From NCBI GenBank assembly GCA_905182995.1, contig CAJJDP010000024.1, positions 555,785-619,784 on the forward strand: a DNA stretch of 64,000 nt, read 5' to 3'. Both the position numbers and the translations under genes were made by a program. Position 1 is the first letter of the stretch. Every line of letters begins with the position of its first letter. This document shows, in pieces, positions 38,906 through 51,052 of this stretch. Origin of the DNA: Paramecium octaurelia (lineage: Eukaryota > Ciliophora > Oligohymenophorea > Peniculida > Parameciidae). Under the pieces are notes generated by a model that did not search any database, was not told the DNA's origin, and was given only the letters and a program-made list of their open reading frames with translations.

Positions 38906-39827
38906 TAATCAAATACAACTATTAATAAGTTAATTATTCTCTCTACATCTATCGCAAGTATAATCTTAATTCTAATATACACAATAAGCAGAAATCATAT
39001 ATAATAATATATTTTATTCTCTAAAAACAATTTTAATAACATCCAAATATTTCCTTTTATTTGAAAGAATTTCAAGCACAATTATTAACTAAGAATTCTT
39101 TGACAATCTTTCATATTATTTAATTAAAGCTTAATTTGTTTGAGAGAATTAATTATATTCCACAAAATTACCTTGAATTATCTAAAGAGATTGTAAATAG
39201 CTTACTTAACGTAAAAATGTTTTACATATTTACCCTTATAAATAAATTAATTAATTTAGCATTTAATACATAGTATAATTATAATTATCTTAGGTAAAAA
39301 AATAAATCTAAATAGATGAGAAAACTTCTTTATTGATATGAGGAAATTATTTGGTTAAAAGAAGTTGCTGATTTAGAATTAAGATTATTAAATCCTTAGT
39401 AGGCTTTATTTTAATAATAATTTCTCTAAGATTTCTAGGTTCTTTTTAATGCTAAACCATTTAATGAACTTATTTAAATGATTGAATTATCATAGAGAGT
39501 GACTAGTTTCCTATCTGAATGAAAAGCTAAATTTACATTATATTTTCTCAATATTTTTTCGTTTTACTTTCTTGAGTAGAAGATTTTATTAAGCCTTAAC
39601 ATCAAAATATTTATAATATTTAACTCGAATCTAATTTCTGTTTTCAGATTTCGATTTCAAGTATTGAAATTATAACTTTAATATGCTTTGCTTTCTTTCC
39701 CCGCCCAGTAGATATTAAGATGATGTTGCCAGAATTCGATTACTGCTAAGTGAGTCATTACTTAGGTGTATCTCCAATTAAATTTAATAAGAATAGGGAT
39801 TCAATTTTATTTTTTCATTTTATAATA
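38906..39827. other. Mostly gene-free, about 0.9 kb
   Basis: Apart from a possible membrane-helix extension of the preceding gene (to about 39060), I see no coding frame on either strand. Very AT-rich. Confidence 0.5.
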
Positions 39828-41207
39828 ATGGACAATGAATTAATAGATATACCAATTGATTATGATGAACCAAAATTAGACTCACAGGAATCCTACCTGA
39901 CATAATCGGAATAGGTGTCTTAAATACTTTACCCGCCTCTCCCAATACTCAAAGCTGAATCTTCTGAGAAATCAAATATTCATAAAATCAGCTTCCACCT
40001 TACAGAAAAAGTTCAGTAGAGTTACACATAATATTACGAAAATATTTCCTATTAGCTTTGGAGTTAAGTGGAAGAAGAACCTGCTCATACAGTACTAAGA
40101 AAATACACACATTTCGAATGGTTGAATGCAGCATTAAAGAGAGAGTTCCCAGGACTATTAATTCCAGCCATCCCACCAAAATCAGTTTTAGCTAAAATTA
40201 ATCTAACTGAGCATACTTAGTTAGTGAGAGAGAAACGATATAGAGTAATTTATTTATATAAAATGTTAGCAATTGGCAGAATTTTTAAATAAAATCAAAG
40301 ATCACCCTCAATTGTAAGTTAGTAGTAAATTTCAAGTATTTCTAACAGCATCTTAAGAAGTATAAATAATTAATAGATTTACAGGCCATGCAATAAGAAC
40401 TCTTGGAATTGTCATAGTATCAAACCTATGTTCATCAGATAGGATCAGCCATTGCAAATGCTGGATCAAAGGCTTATGATCTTGCCAAAGGATCTTTTAA
40501 TTATTTAAGCAGTTTCATTTACAATAGTTAATTGAATTCCCAAAAATAAATGCAATACCCTGAATTAGAGATTCCCCATGAAATCAAGGAATGCTTTGAA
40601 AGTTGGGAGGATGTATTGAAAAATCTTATTATTTAGTTATTGATCGAAGAATAATAGAAAGTTAAAAGAATCTTTGAATACTATTAAAATATTGTTAACA
40701 TTAAATTAGAACAAAATGACGAAACTAAAAAAGTAATAAGTTCAATGAAGGAACTCGAACTCCCTTAATTGGAAAAGGACATCAAAAAGACTGAAGTTAG
40801 TTGTTACCTCAATGAGAACATTTTAAATGAGATTAAGTTAAGTGTAATATTCAAATTAGAGGTACATGAATCCTGTTAATTAGCTCTGTATATTGGATTT
40901 AGATGAAGCTGTCGGATTAATTAGAAGCCGATCTGATTTGGTTTATTAGATTCAATAATAAATCAAAATGCACAATCAAATTGAATCTTTTAATGGTATA
41001 TTTGAATTATTTACTCAAGAAAAAATCTCATATAAGGAGTAAATTAGAGAGAATCAAAAAGTACTCAAAATCTTAGAATCGAACTTTTAGAAAGATATTA
41101 CGAGATTTGCTAATTGGGTTAACAACTATCTCTAATCATTAATTAAGAGTTATAATGAATAGTTTTAAAAATTGTATAAAGAATAAAACAAAAATTGGAA
41201 TGAATGA
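39828..41207 (+). CDS. PX-BAR sorting nexin (Vps5/SNX1-like)
   Basis: 435 aa with introns 40245-40269, 40360-40384 and 40862-40883. Residues about 55-165 form a PX domain: TVLRKYTHFEWL (binding Arg and the following aromatic), the proline-rich loop LLIPAIPPK and RYRQLAEFLNKI closing. The remaining 270 residues are helical, as a BAR domain should be (AYDLAKGSFNYLSSF, ECFESWEDVLKNL, SRSDLVYQIQQQI). PX binds PI3P on endosomes and BAR senses curvature, so a role in retromer-linked sorting is likely. Thirteen bases separate its stop from the next start. Confidence 0.85.
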
Positions 41208-41220
41208 TTATATTAATATT

Positions 41221-42870
41221 ATGAATATTAGATAATTAGACAACATTGTTTCATGGCTTCTTTCTAAATTCAAGTCTTCGCCCTATAGATGGAATGAATA
41301 ATAATTGAATTCCTTTTGTGAATCAGTTGGGTTGTAATGGGCTGTGTCAATTATTACTGTATATGACTTCATCAATATTTAGATATAAGCCGCCCCAAAA
41401 TAGAGATCTTACAATAACTAAGAGGCACACACTCATGCTAACAAACTATAAATTCCTCTGTTGGATGCCTGTACAAGATAGTATGAAGAAATATTAGAAT
41501 TGTGCAATGCTTTGGGCATTTATAAATTGATTAGTCATTCTATGGATATCAACCTTTATTATTAGATTTAGAAATTAAAGATATGGTCCCTTATAGTCTT
41601 GAAATATCAGCATTATAGAGAGACGTTTAAGAAGCATTATGGATCCAAATTCTTTTCTACTTCTAAATGTAAGAGTTGTACTGCTGAAATCAGTTGTGCA
41701 TGTCATATATTAAACAATTTGTTATGTGAAATTGAGATCTACATTAAAAGTATATATGAGCTGCCCAGTACTCAAAATTAAAACAGAAGATGTTCAATGT
41801 ATATAAGTTCAGACATAATCAATTTATTGTTAAAATCTATTTCACATCTACCATCATATGATTAACAACCGCTATTTTGGGACATGGATGATATTAAAGT
41901 TCTATTGCATGTAATTAAATTCCAAGATTATTACTAATTGCTATTCTAAAACTAAATAGACGGGTTTATTTTACTAATTTTGGTCAATCCACCTTTTAAG
42001 GGAGATAATCTATTTTTAAAATGTTTATTAATGAGTTAGCAAAATTAAACATAGAAATCATAAAATGTACTCTATTAAAATCGATAAAGTATGGTTAGAA
42101 ATACTATGTAGACTGCAAGCAAGTATCATTAAATAAATTAATTTCTTCATTTATTACATTATTTATTACAAATATTGAGTTTAGCAGCTTACAAAAATTA
42201 GGAATCATACACTGAATATAAACAATTGGGATAAAGAAAAGTAAGTCAAATCAGATGGATTTCCTTATACTATTTTACCAAAGACACGCAAGTAGGTTAA
42301 GCCAATAGAAGATCAACACTAACTGATTAATTTAAGAGATCATCGAAATCATATGGAAATGTTGAAGCTTAAATGAAAAATAGAAATAAAACTGAAACTT
42401 TAGATTAATTTGAAATTAAGATTATGGTGACCGATCAAAGTTTAGAATAGATAAAAAAATAATTTAGTCAGCCTAATGTTACACACTCTGCCTAAACATC
42501 ACCATATGTTTAAAGAGATACAAATTGGATTAAATTTAAAAATTAAACTTTTAATTAATTCAATGTTGAAGATAGTGTTAATAATAGAAGCAGTTCATTT
42601 TTGATGTATTTTGTTGTTTAAATTATTAAGAACAGACGCTGATGGCAATACACTTGAACAGGAAAGAGATAGGCAGAACACAGAAACTCATGTTTAAATC
42701 GATGAAGAAATATTATCAGGGAGTAACGCGAATCAGTCATAAGAAGAACAGTCATAATAATTATCTAATTAGGAAGAAGAACAATAAGAACTTAATGATT
42801 AAATGTAATAATCGGTTGCATTCATGGCATAATCAGTATTAATTTAATAATCTTAATTATAATAATAATC

Positions 42871-42919
<49 letters not shown>

Positions 42920-44005
42920 GATATGGGTTAATCTGTTATTTTAGGATAACCAACGGTAATGTCATAATCTACAATGCTGCAGTAGTCAGTAATGATTTAA
43001 TAACCAACAACGATGTAATAGTCTGTTATGATGTAATAATCAACAATGATGTAATAATCAACAATTATGCAATAATCAACCATGTTGTAATAATCAACTA
43101 TTCTAGAAAAGTCAATCTAAATTCAATAAATAATTGAATAATAAGATAATTAACGAGTAGAGTACTTATTATAAAATAATTTTTAGATTTAATAATAGAG
43201 ATCAATTAAAGAATAGATATTACAAAGAATAGAAAAACTAACTCTTCAACCATTATTTGATTTGTTTTAGCTTTAATAATAAACCCACTTGAAATTGAAA
43301 TGTGACGAGTAATAAAAAGTAAATATTATTGTTAAAATTAGTTAAAAGTTGTAAACATCTAAGGAGCGAGTTTTGGCAGGAATGAAGACTGCACGTTTGC
43401 CTTTACAGATCATTCTAAAATTAGCAGCAAGCATAGCTAAATACATTATAAAGATAGTATCATTTTTAATATAAATTGTAAGAGGCATTTTATCTAGTTG
43501 ATGTAGGATCAAAAGGTGGTACGTTTATAAAAATAAACCATAATTTTGTAATTGAAAAAGATATGTCAGTGTATATAGGAAATCGATTTGCATTTAAAAT
43601 AATTGACATCAACACAGAGACAGGATTTTTGGAAGTCAGGTATGAACATGAAGGAACAGCAAAGCACAAATAAATATAATTAAAAAGAGGTGATAAGTTT
43701 TTAATAGGGAGAGAGAGATCCAAAAATAATTTTACATTTATGCATTCTTAGTAAGTTTTATAATAAAGGATTTTAGATGCAACAGATTAATGAGCGCAAA
43801 ACATATGGAAATTTATTATGATTATAATTTTAAGGCAGGATCAGTTAAATTGATGATAAATGATTTGGAAAGCAAAAATGGAACTTGGTTAAGATTGAGT
43901 GAGAAACAAGTTGTTAGTGCACCTTTTCATTTATAGAAAGGAGTAAAATTTAATCTATCATTTGAACTGATGTTTGATGTCTTTGAATTGGTTTGTGATG
44001 TATGA
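41221..44005 (+). CDS. SAM-like and double-FHA domain protein
   Basis: 896 aa with introns 42606-42630, 43319-43341, 43478-43497 and 43751-43776. The N-terminal 190 residues are helical, with a Cys pair region (CKSCTAEISCAC). About 205-255 resembles a SAM domain (FWDMDDIKVLLHVIKFQDYY, QIDGFILL). A Gln-rich middle holds a pure TAA run and repeats of MMQQST. The last 220 residues contain two FHA domains: SFGRNEDCTFAF...SSKHSQIHY...DVGSKGGTF, then FLIGRERSKNNFTF...SAKHMEIYY...ESKNGTW. FHA domains read phosphothreonine, so this is a likely kinase-signalling adaptor. Exact partners unknown. Confidence 0.75.
42871..42919 (+). repeat. In-frame (TAA)n glutamine run
   Basis: About 16 consecutive TAA codons inside the double-FHA gene; in this code a pure poly-Gln run rather than stops. 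Confidence 0.9.
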
Positions 44006-44040
44006 TTGGTGATTTATTAAAAATATACATTAAAATAATT

Positions 44041-44911
44041 ATGAGTAAGAAATTAGAAATTATTGGAAGAAAATTGGTGGTAGTGCTTGCAGCTAGTGTT
44101 TATTCTATCCATTATTGGATCAATTTTAATCTGTGGATAACTGAAGAGTTAAACCTACTATTGTATATACATATGATTGCTTTGAACATCGTTTTCCTAA
44201 TGCTTTTCTGGTGTTTTATAGTCATGCTTATAATCGATCCAGGAAAACCAAAAATGTAAATTGACAGAATAAGATAGAGTAGATGAATATAATTAATCCC
44301 CGTTCTCAAAGAAAGTGTACTGCGAAAAGTGTAAATGTTAAAAGCCAGAACGTTGTCATGTAGAATTTCAAAATGTATTTTAGCATTGTTCTATTTGTGA
44401 TCGCTGTGTGTTATAAATGGATCATCATTGTCCATGGATAAATACATGTGTTGGCTATTAGAGCAGAAAGTAATTTATATTGCTCTTATTTTATGCATTG
44501 TTATTTAATTTTATTACAGTTGTAAGCACAACTAAAACATATTTGCTTTCATTTAAATTTTCAATTTTTAATATGATTTATGCATTGGCTTGCATAGGCA
44601 ACTATGTTTTAGTATTTTTGCTTTTTAACTTTCTTAAATATCACATTGAGCTATTATAAAAGAATCAAACAACACTAGAAGATATAATTAGCAAAAATAA
44701 TTAAACTAACTTTAATTTCTATGATATCGATCCACATACTAATGTTACCTAGATTTTTGGATAAAATAAATCCTTATGGTTATTTCCAATTTATTCTGGG
44801 GTTGGATGTGATGATGGACATACTTTCCCTAAAATTGAATATAAGGGTATGTAAGCTTCTTCTCCACAAGTTGTTGCAGTGTATGAATTCAATTTATCAT
44901 AGTTTTTATGA
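44041..44911 (+). CDS. DHHC palmitoyltransferase
   Basis: 274 aa with introns 44256-44277 and 44360-44383. The second, 24 nt long, interrupts the Cys-rich domain; removing it restores [25 protein letters not shown] (quoted here in parts: KPERCH then [11 protein letters not shown] then MDHHCPW). Two membrane helices precede and two follow this core, the usual four-pass layout. The DHHC Cys near residue 110 carries the acyl intermediate in S-palmitoylation. An earlier ATG at 44002 overlaps the stop of the FHA gene; the ATG at 44041 is preferred. The C-terminal 20 residues could have an extra 24-nt intron. Confidence 0.88.
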
Positions 44912-45139
44912 ATAATAGTATGTAAGTAGTGATAAAAATAAAAATGAGAATTCAACTATTTAAACTATATATTAAAGAGGAACGGAGAAATAGAAAATAA
45001 GCGAAATTAAAATGAATTGATTCACTCTCTAATTAATTTATTTTTCTTTCCATAATAAAAATGTATACCTAAATCTCCAAGATAGATTATCTTATTTATA
45101 AATATTATGTTTTCTATATTATTTGTAAGACAATTAAAT

Positions 45140-45945
45140 TCATTCATCCTTAATTGCTTTTTTAACTAATTCTATTTGTAATCTTCTCTTTTTTAATTAT
45201 TCTGCAGTTAGTTTTATCTCTTTCTTTGGGATTGTTTACTTTAGCTTTAAAGTTCTTAATTTAATACTCTTTTTTAATATATCATCTTCTTTTTCTACAA
45301 CTCCTTGGTTGAATCCATATTAATCAACTTCGATTTCTGGCTATTTTATGACTTCTGGTAAATTGAAATTTGCAATGGTTTCTCTAATAGTTTTCTCTAA
45401 TTTTTTCTTTTCCTCCTCAATATTCGCAGTTCCTTCAATCTGCTATTTTGTTTACTCTCTTGATTTTTCAAAGTATTCCTTCTCAGCTTCCTCATCATCT
45501 GAACTGCTTTCTTATTAATCTTACTTTGCTTCCTTTCTAATCAATTCTAAGGCAATCAAATCAAGAAGTTAGTTTTGTGAAATCATCTCTGTTTGAAATA
45601 ATTGAAAATCAAATAAACAGATATATTGGATGATGGTGTCCTAAGCATAATTTTTCAACAATTCTTTAATATTCTACAATAGTTTTAATATCAAATACTT
45701 TCTTATACTTTTCCTAAGACTCATTTGATATATATTTAATCGTAATTGGTTACAAAGACTCTTGAAATTTCTTTAGATAATTTTAAATTTTGATTTACTT
45801 TATGCAATTCTTATTGCTAATTCAAATTCTACTAATTGTCTTAAAATTGAGATGAAAATTAGTAAACAAAATTCTTATAAGCAGCCTACCACTCTTTGCT
45901 ACTCAAAAGTCTTATGATATCTAAGTCTTATGTAGTTGCTTTCAT
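45140..45945 (-). CDS. Uncharacterised helical protein, 250 aa
   Basis: Introns 45771-45798 and 45674-45698. The N-terminal half is a helical domain (LLSSKEWQAAYKNFVYQFSS, IKELLKNYAQDTIIQYICLF). The rest is an acidic, then basic, coiled region (SSSDDEEAEKEYFEKSREQ ... LKKRRLQIELVKKAIKDE). The layout is somewhat like CFAP36/BART-type proteins, but key residues cannot be matched by eye, so no name is given. Convergent with the DHHC gene. Confidence 0.65.
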
Positions 45946-46406
45946 TTTGTAATTATTTTATAAATATATAAATAATATTTTGGAAGATTTCTTCAAATAT
46001 GTAAAAGAGGGGATTATAATAAAATCTAAGATTTTTCAATTTATTTGAAGAATCATTATGTATCATTAGATTTAGCATAAATTTTGCATAAATTTCATGA
46101 TAAATGCAGGTTTGAGGGATTATACATAAATTTATTTCTCATTTATTACTCAAATAAATTAAGCGTCATCTTAACTTATTACCCTTTAATATTAAATTTA
46201 ATTGATAAAATTATTGTAAGATTGATTATGGTTTATTTCAAGAATATGGATAGGTGAAATTATTAAATGGTAACATAAATGAATACAAATTTAATTAATA
46301 TATTAATTTTTATGAATAATTTAATTTGAAATATTATGTGATTTATGCGTGAGTTGAAAATCAAATAATTGCAGCTCTTATGAAATATAAATTTTATTTT
46401 TATTTT
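45946..46406. other. Intergenic, divergent gene starts
   Basis: About 460 bp between two outward-facing starts. AT-rich, no recognisable element. Confidence 0.6.
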
Positions 46407-46958
46407 ATGAGACATCAAAATAATCACATTTAGAACTTGCATTTGATTGCTGCACGACTTAGCGCTGCAAAATCTACTTAAAAATCCTTCTTAAATGATA
46501 GTTGTTAGATATTAACCTAATAAACCAATTTATCAATCAACTAATCATTTAGCAGTCCTAAATATGTGTCCACTCAACATTCGTTTATATTACCGTAACC
46601 AGTTAATACAAGCATGAGCATGAGAGACACCTAGTAGAGTTACAAATGTAGTTCTCCCTCAATGAGAGTACAAACAGAAAAGAATGATAAGGATGATAAA
46701 AAACAGTAATAATTTATTGAAGCGACCTTTAAATTATTAGCCTAAAACGAAAAGTTAGAGAAATTGATAAGTTAATAAAATGAAATGCTTCAGATGTATA
46801 GAGAGGATAAAAAAGAACTCGAAATCACAATTAAGAGATTGAATTAAGAAATTTAGTTTCTCAAGGATGCTAATTATAAATAAGTCTCTATGTTAGAAAA
46901 ATAATTAAAACAAGTGAAAGGAAACTCGTATTATCTTCCCAAAAAGCTTTTCAAATGA
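46407..46958 (+). CDS. Coiled-coil hypothetical protein, 183 aa
   Basis: No intron. The first 95 residues are Ser/Gln-rich and probably disordered. Residues about 105-170 form one clean coiled coil (LLAQNEKLEKLISQQNEML, RLNQEIQFLKDANYKQ). The C-terminus is basic (YYLPKKLFK). Nothing links it to a named family. Confidence 0.7.
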
Positions 46959-47287
46959 AAGGTCTTTGATAATTTTATTTATAAATTTTATTGTCTAAAA
47001 ATGAAAAAATTCTAAATTTCTAGAAATAAGGTGTAATTTCATATTGATTTATAGTTTGTTATTAACTGATTCAACGCTTTCATAAATGACTTTATACATT
47101 CCATTATTTTCGTTTATATTATTGTTAAGAAATCCATTACATTAGAACTCTTGGATCTTTATTTTTTAGAAACAATTTGTTCATTATCAAAAAAGGATCC
47201 AACAATAAGCTAATTATTGATTCTTATAATAAGAATTGGAATTGTGTATTAAAATATAAATTGTATTTTTAATTTAACATTATAGGA
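46959..47287. other. Intergenic, no gene seen
   Basis: AT-rich spacer between two plus-strand genes. Confidence 0.6.
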
Positions 47288-49153
47288 ATGGGATAATTTT
47301 TAAGTTCTTAGTGTTGTGAAAAGAAAGTAGAGCCACCTAAGTCTCTCTTACAAGAAGGTCAACTGTTGAACTTAAACCAAGATTATCAATACTTTTTTAG
47401 TTAAGATTGGTTTGGAGTTGACAAGCCATAATTTGAACCATAAAAATTCATATTCATTTATCCTGGTTATAAGGAGGACTAATCATAAATGGAAAAATTT
47501 TGGTCGAAAGCTGATACAATAAATTTAAGACATGGAGAATTGGTTAGGTAAAAAGGAAAAGTTTTGAATAAGAAATGGCAATATTTATTTAGAAAGTAAT
47601 GACATTCAGTAATCAATAGAGGTGTTCCATGTTCCTTGGCTAAAAAAATAATATTGGATACTTTTAGATTGACTTATGTTGATTGCGAAGCAGAATATTT
47701 ATCTGCTTTGAAAGTGGTATTCAAAAACAAATAAATTCCCAAAACCTTTAAAAATGTACCTCTTTTTGGTTGTAATACAAACGAGGACGATGATGAAGAA
47801 TTTAATTACTTAAATGAAAGTGAAAAAAAAATCTAATTAATACTGAAAGTGTAGATTTTGAATTAATAAGGAATGGAAGCTTTGATTAGGTTACTTTGGA
47901 TTGTGAACAATTTAAATCATTTCTTGGAATATAACCCAATGCTCCTCCATATAATAGTTCTGCTTTTAATATTCTTAAGCGAAGCTTAGACTTATTGTGT
48001 ATTGCAATTCATGATAAAGGATTCATAATAAAGTTTAACTGATAATCAGACGAAACAACAATTACGATGGCATTTAATAATGAATGAGGAACATTTTAAA
48101 GAGTAATATCATTAAATATAAGAATAGAACAGCCACTACATTTTATGAAACTGTGAGTAGAAGGAGTAAGACATTTAGTAATATTTATTAATTGATGTAA
48201 AATATTCACTTTGATTCTTTTGAATTATTTTAAGAGATTTCAATTAGTTTAATGTTAACTTACCTACCATTTTCTGCTGTCTTAAAAATATTCATCATGT
48301 ATCTAAATGAAGGAATAAAGATATATTTTAGAATGTTTTACTCTGTTTTAAGATACGTTGCAGATGATGTGAAGTCATGCAAATCAAGCTCTAATTTAAA
48401 ATCTATTTTAAGAAAGAAATTAATGAATTTAAACATAGAAGAATAAAACAACATTATTAAATAGGCATTTAAATTAAGTTTAAGTGAAAGTGAGCAAGTT
48501 AAATCGTTTATGAGAACAACAGTCTCCTACACTAAAAATTAGCCATGCTATTTACCCATACCATCTCAAGCATCAGACTTAATTACAAATGAATAGGCAT
48601 TTATAGATATATGATATTTAGCTAGTTTGAAATATTATGGGATTGGATGTCGAACATGTACAAATTAACTGATCCATTTTTAATATTTGCCTCCAAAACT
48701 GATGGACATTCATTAAAATAATTGTATACTAAATGCCAAGATTTAAGTGACTACCCAGTACTCTTGGTGATGTAAACAAATTAAAATATTGTACTGATTT
48801 GTATTATTATAATAGATATTTGGTGCATTTTGTGATAAAATGTTGGCTGTGAAGAATAAATATGTAGGCACTGGTGAAACTTTTCTATTTACTTTGTCAC
48901 CTGAAGAGAGAAAGTATAATCCAACATCAGGTAATAAAGATTTTATGATGTGTGCCCCAGATTATTTAGCATTTGGAAGTGGAAAGTAGTAGATTATTTA
49001 ATACTTAGAAACGGACCAGCATTTTAAATTGATTCAGAGTTGAATAGAGGGTTTACTTATCAGAGTGATACTTTTGATAATCCATTGTTCACAGACTAGA
49101 AAACTTAAAATAGATTCAAATGTTTATGCATTGAAGTTTATTATCTAAAATGA
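47288..49153 (+). CDS. TBC-TLDc protein (TBC1D24/Skywalker-like)
   Basis: About 579 aa with introns 47596-47619, 48103-48127, 48791-48815 and 48986-49008. A fifth, GC-AG, intron at 48597-48625 is needed to keep frame. The MGQFLSSQCC start suggests myristoylation and palmitoylation. The TBC part spans about 105-330 (KGVPCSLAKKI, GMEALIRLLWIVNNL, YLPFSAVLKIFIMYLNEGIK). The TLDc part follows (DPFLIFASKTDGHSLKQLY, IFGAFCD, GTGETFLFTLSPEE, GPAFQIDSELNRG, SDTFDNPLF). This domain order is that of TBC1D24/Skywalker, regulators of vesicle trafficking. No clear arginine finger was seen, so GAP activity is unsure. Confidence 0.85.
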
Positions 49154-49170
49154 TATTATATATATTATAA

Positions 49171-50019
49171 ATGAAATATATAGTGTTAATATTTTTACTT
49201 TAGCTTTTCTCATTAAGTTTATCAGAAGTTGTTGTAACACCTAAAATTGAATGCAGAGCCTCGGAGTGTGAAGGTGATAACTTCTGTTTTTAAGGGTATT
49301 GTACATCTTGTGAAATTACTAGAGCATAATGTATTTGACTCTAATTAATCATTACAAGGGAATCAAGGAAAACCATAATGGGGAACCAAAGTGGGTTAGG
49401 CTATTAAAGTGCCTGCATATTCTAATTTTGGAGATCCAAATGTTTTAGACACGAAGAAAGATGAATTTTTAGAAGACTCAAAAACTATTTTTGGAGAAGA
49501 AGTGTATGTTGGATAAAAGTAAGATATTGTTTTTATTTGAGATATTAATGCGTTCAATTTGCCAGACGATTTTGGATCGTACATTATAATTCAACCTTTG
49601 GGTCTGTTAATTATGCTGAATAAATATTTCACCTTTAACAAGCATACAATTTTAATACTAAGCAAACCTTACAATTAAGGAAATTCTAAAATGGAGGTAT
49701 CCATCCTCCAGAATATGGTGACTTATTGATTTGGAAAAAAGATGAAGAGAAATTTCCTCATGGACATGTTGCAGTTGTAATTTCTGTTGAAATGGATTCC
49801 AGTTACCCTCATGTGATGATAGCAGAATAAAATTATGATTAATCATGGGATACAAGAAGCTTTTCAAGAGCATTAAAACTTATTAAAGGAGAGAATAATG
49901 AAATTATAATTTCCAATAATAGATAGATATTCCCAACAAAAGAGGATTTGAAATGTAGAGATAATTAATTTACATCTCAAGGTGTTATTTTAGGTTGGGT
50001 TCGTTTGAATATTTAATGA
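49171..50019 (+). CDS. Secreted CHAP amidase (glutathionylspermidine amidase-like)
   Basis: 267 aa with introns 49301-49322 and 49519-49541; the second ends in GAG with no TAG alternative, and joining there gives the catalytic motif KYQCVQFARRFW. It starts with a signal peptide (MKYIVLIFLLQLFSLSLS). The family pattern follows: WGTKVGQAIKVPAYSNFG, the Cys near residue 110, YGDLLIWKK, and the His in HGHVAVV near 180. CHAP Cys/His amidohydrolases of this type cleave glutathionylspermidine or peptidoglycan cross-bridges. In a bacterivorous ciliate, digestion of bacterial walls is an attractive but unproven role. Confidence 0.85.
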
Positions 50020-50551
50020 ATAAATTATAAATCAAAATACTATTGAAATTTATCTTAGATGTTATGATAGTTAAATTTAAGTAGCTCTAATAATCTATTA
50101 TTATATGGCCATCATTAGAGTTTCAATTTGAATCATAAAAAGAATATTTATTTCTTCTTAGAAATAATGCTTATAATTTTGAGTTGGATATTAAAACACA
50201 ATAATTCTACCTTTATACTTATCAAAAAAGGAAGCAATTATTGATTGTTGAATTTAAAATAGAGAGAAGGTAGACTACAAAAGATTGGTTAAAACATTTG
50301 TTAAAAAACTTTCAAAGTTAAAATTCATAAGTATTTTGTCTAAAATTTATACGAATACAAAACTATTTATATTTTAAGTGTTTGAGATTTTATTATTACT
50401 CTAAGAGTATTTTTTCATTTTAAATATTTGATAAGCAATTTATTAAATAGTGATTATCCATTTAATAATTTAACGACAACCTTATTTTTTTAATTTTTAC
50501 TATTAAAATAATTTGTTAATATTTCAATAATTTAATATTAATGGGTTTCTT
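50020..50551. other. Intergenic, no gene seen
   Basis: AT-rich, with TGA or its complement in all frames. Confidence 0.55.
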
Positions 50552-50965
50552 ATGTTTGAAACCATTGTCACTCATTCTCCTTTTAAGTAATAAGAGGGTC
50601 TTCATTTCAAGGAATAATTTGGTTTGATACTTGCTTATCAAGAATTTTAAGTTCCCAAAAATAATTTAAATCAATAAAAGTTATTGTCGCTTAGATATTT
50701 GGGTTTTTTTAGTAGATCAATACCTTCCAATATATTTCTGTACGGAGTTAAGAAGATTTTAGCTGTTTTAAGTGATTGCATTAGTCATAAGAAAATGATA
50801 TTTAAATGCTTTGGCTATCCTACTATATAGAATATGTACTACACTAATTTGAGGTTAAAAAGAATTGGACAATTAAATGACATAGAAATCATACTTTTGA
50901 TATAATACTATTGCTTATTATTATTAAATTGTATGACGCATTATCAAGAGATAAAAGTAAACTGA
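50552..50965 (+). CDS. Doubtful small gene, 137 codons
   Basis: An ATG-to-TGA frame of 138 codons with no intron. The first 35 residues (FETIVTHSPFKQQEGLHF) read like real protein; the end is Leu/Cys-rich and less convincing. A frame this long free of TGA is only mildly unexpected in such AT-rich DNA. A possible 23-nt intron at about 50740 would shorten it. Listed so that the interval is not read as empty. Confidence 0.35.
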
Positions 50966-51052
50966 TAGAAGGGTATTAAGCTTTATTATTTACTACAATT
51001 TCATTAACTCATGCCCATTCTTGCTGATTTAAAATATTAAGTTGAACTTTAA

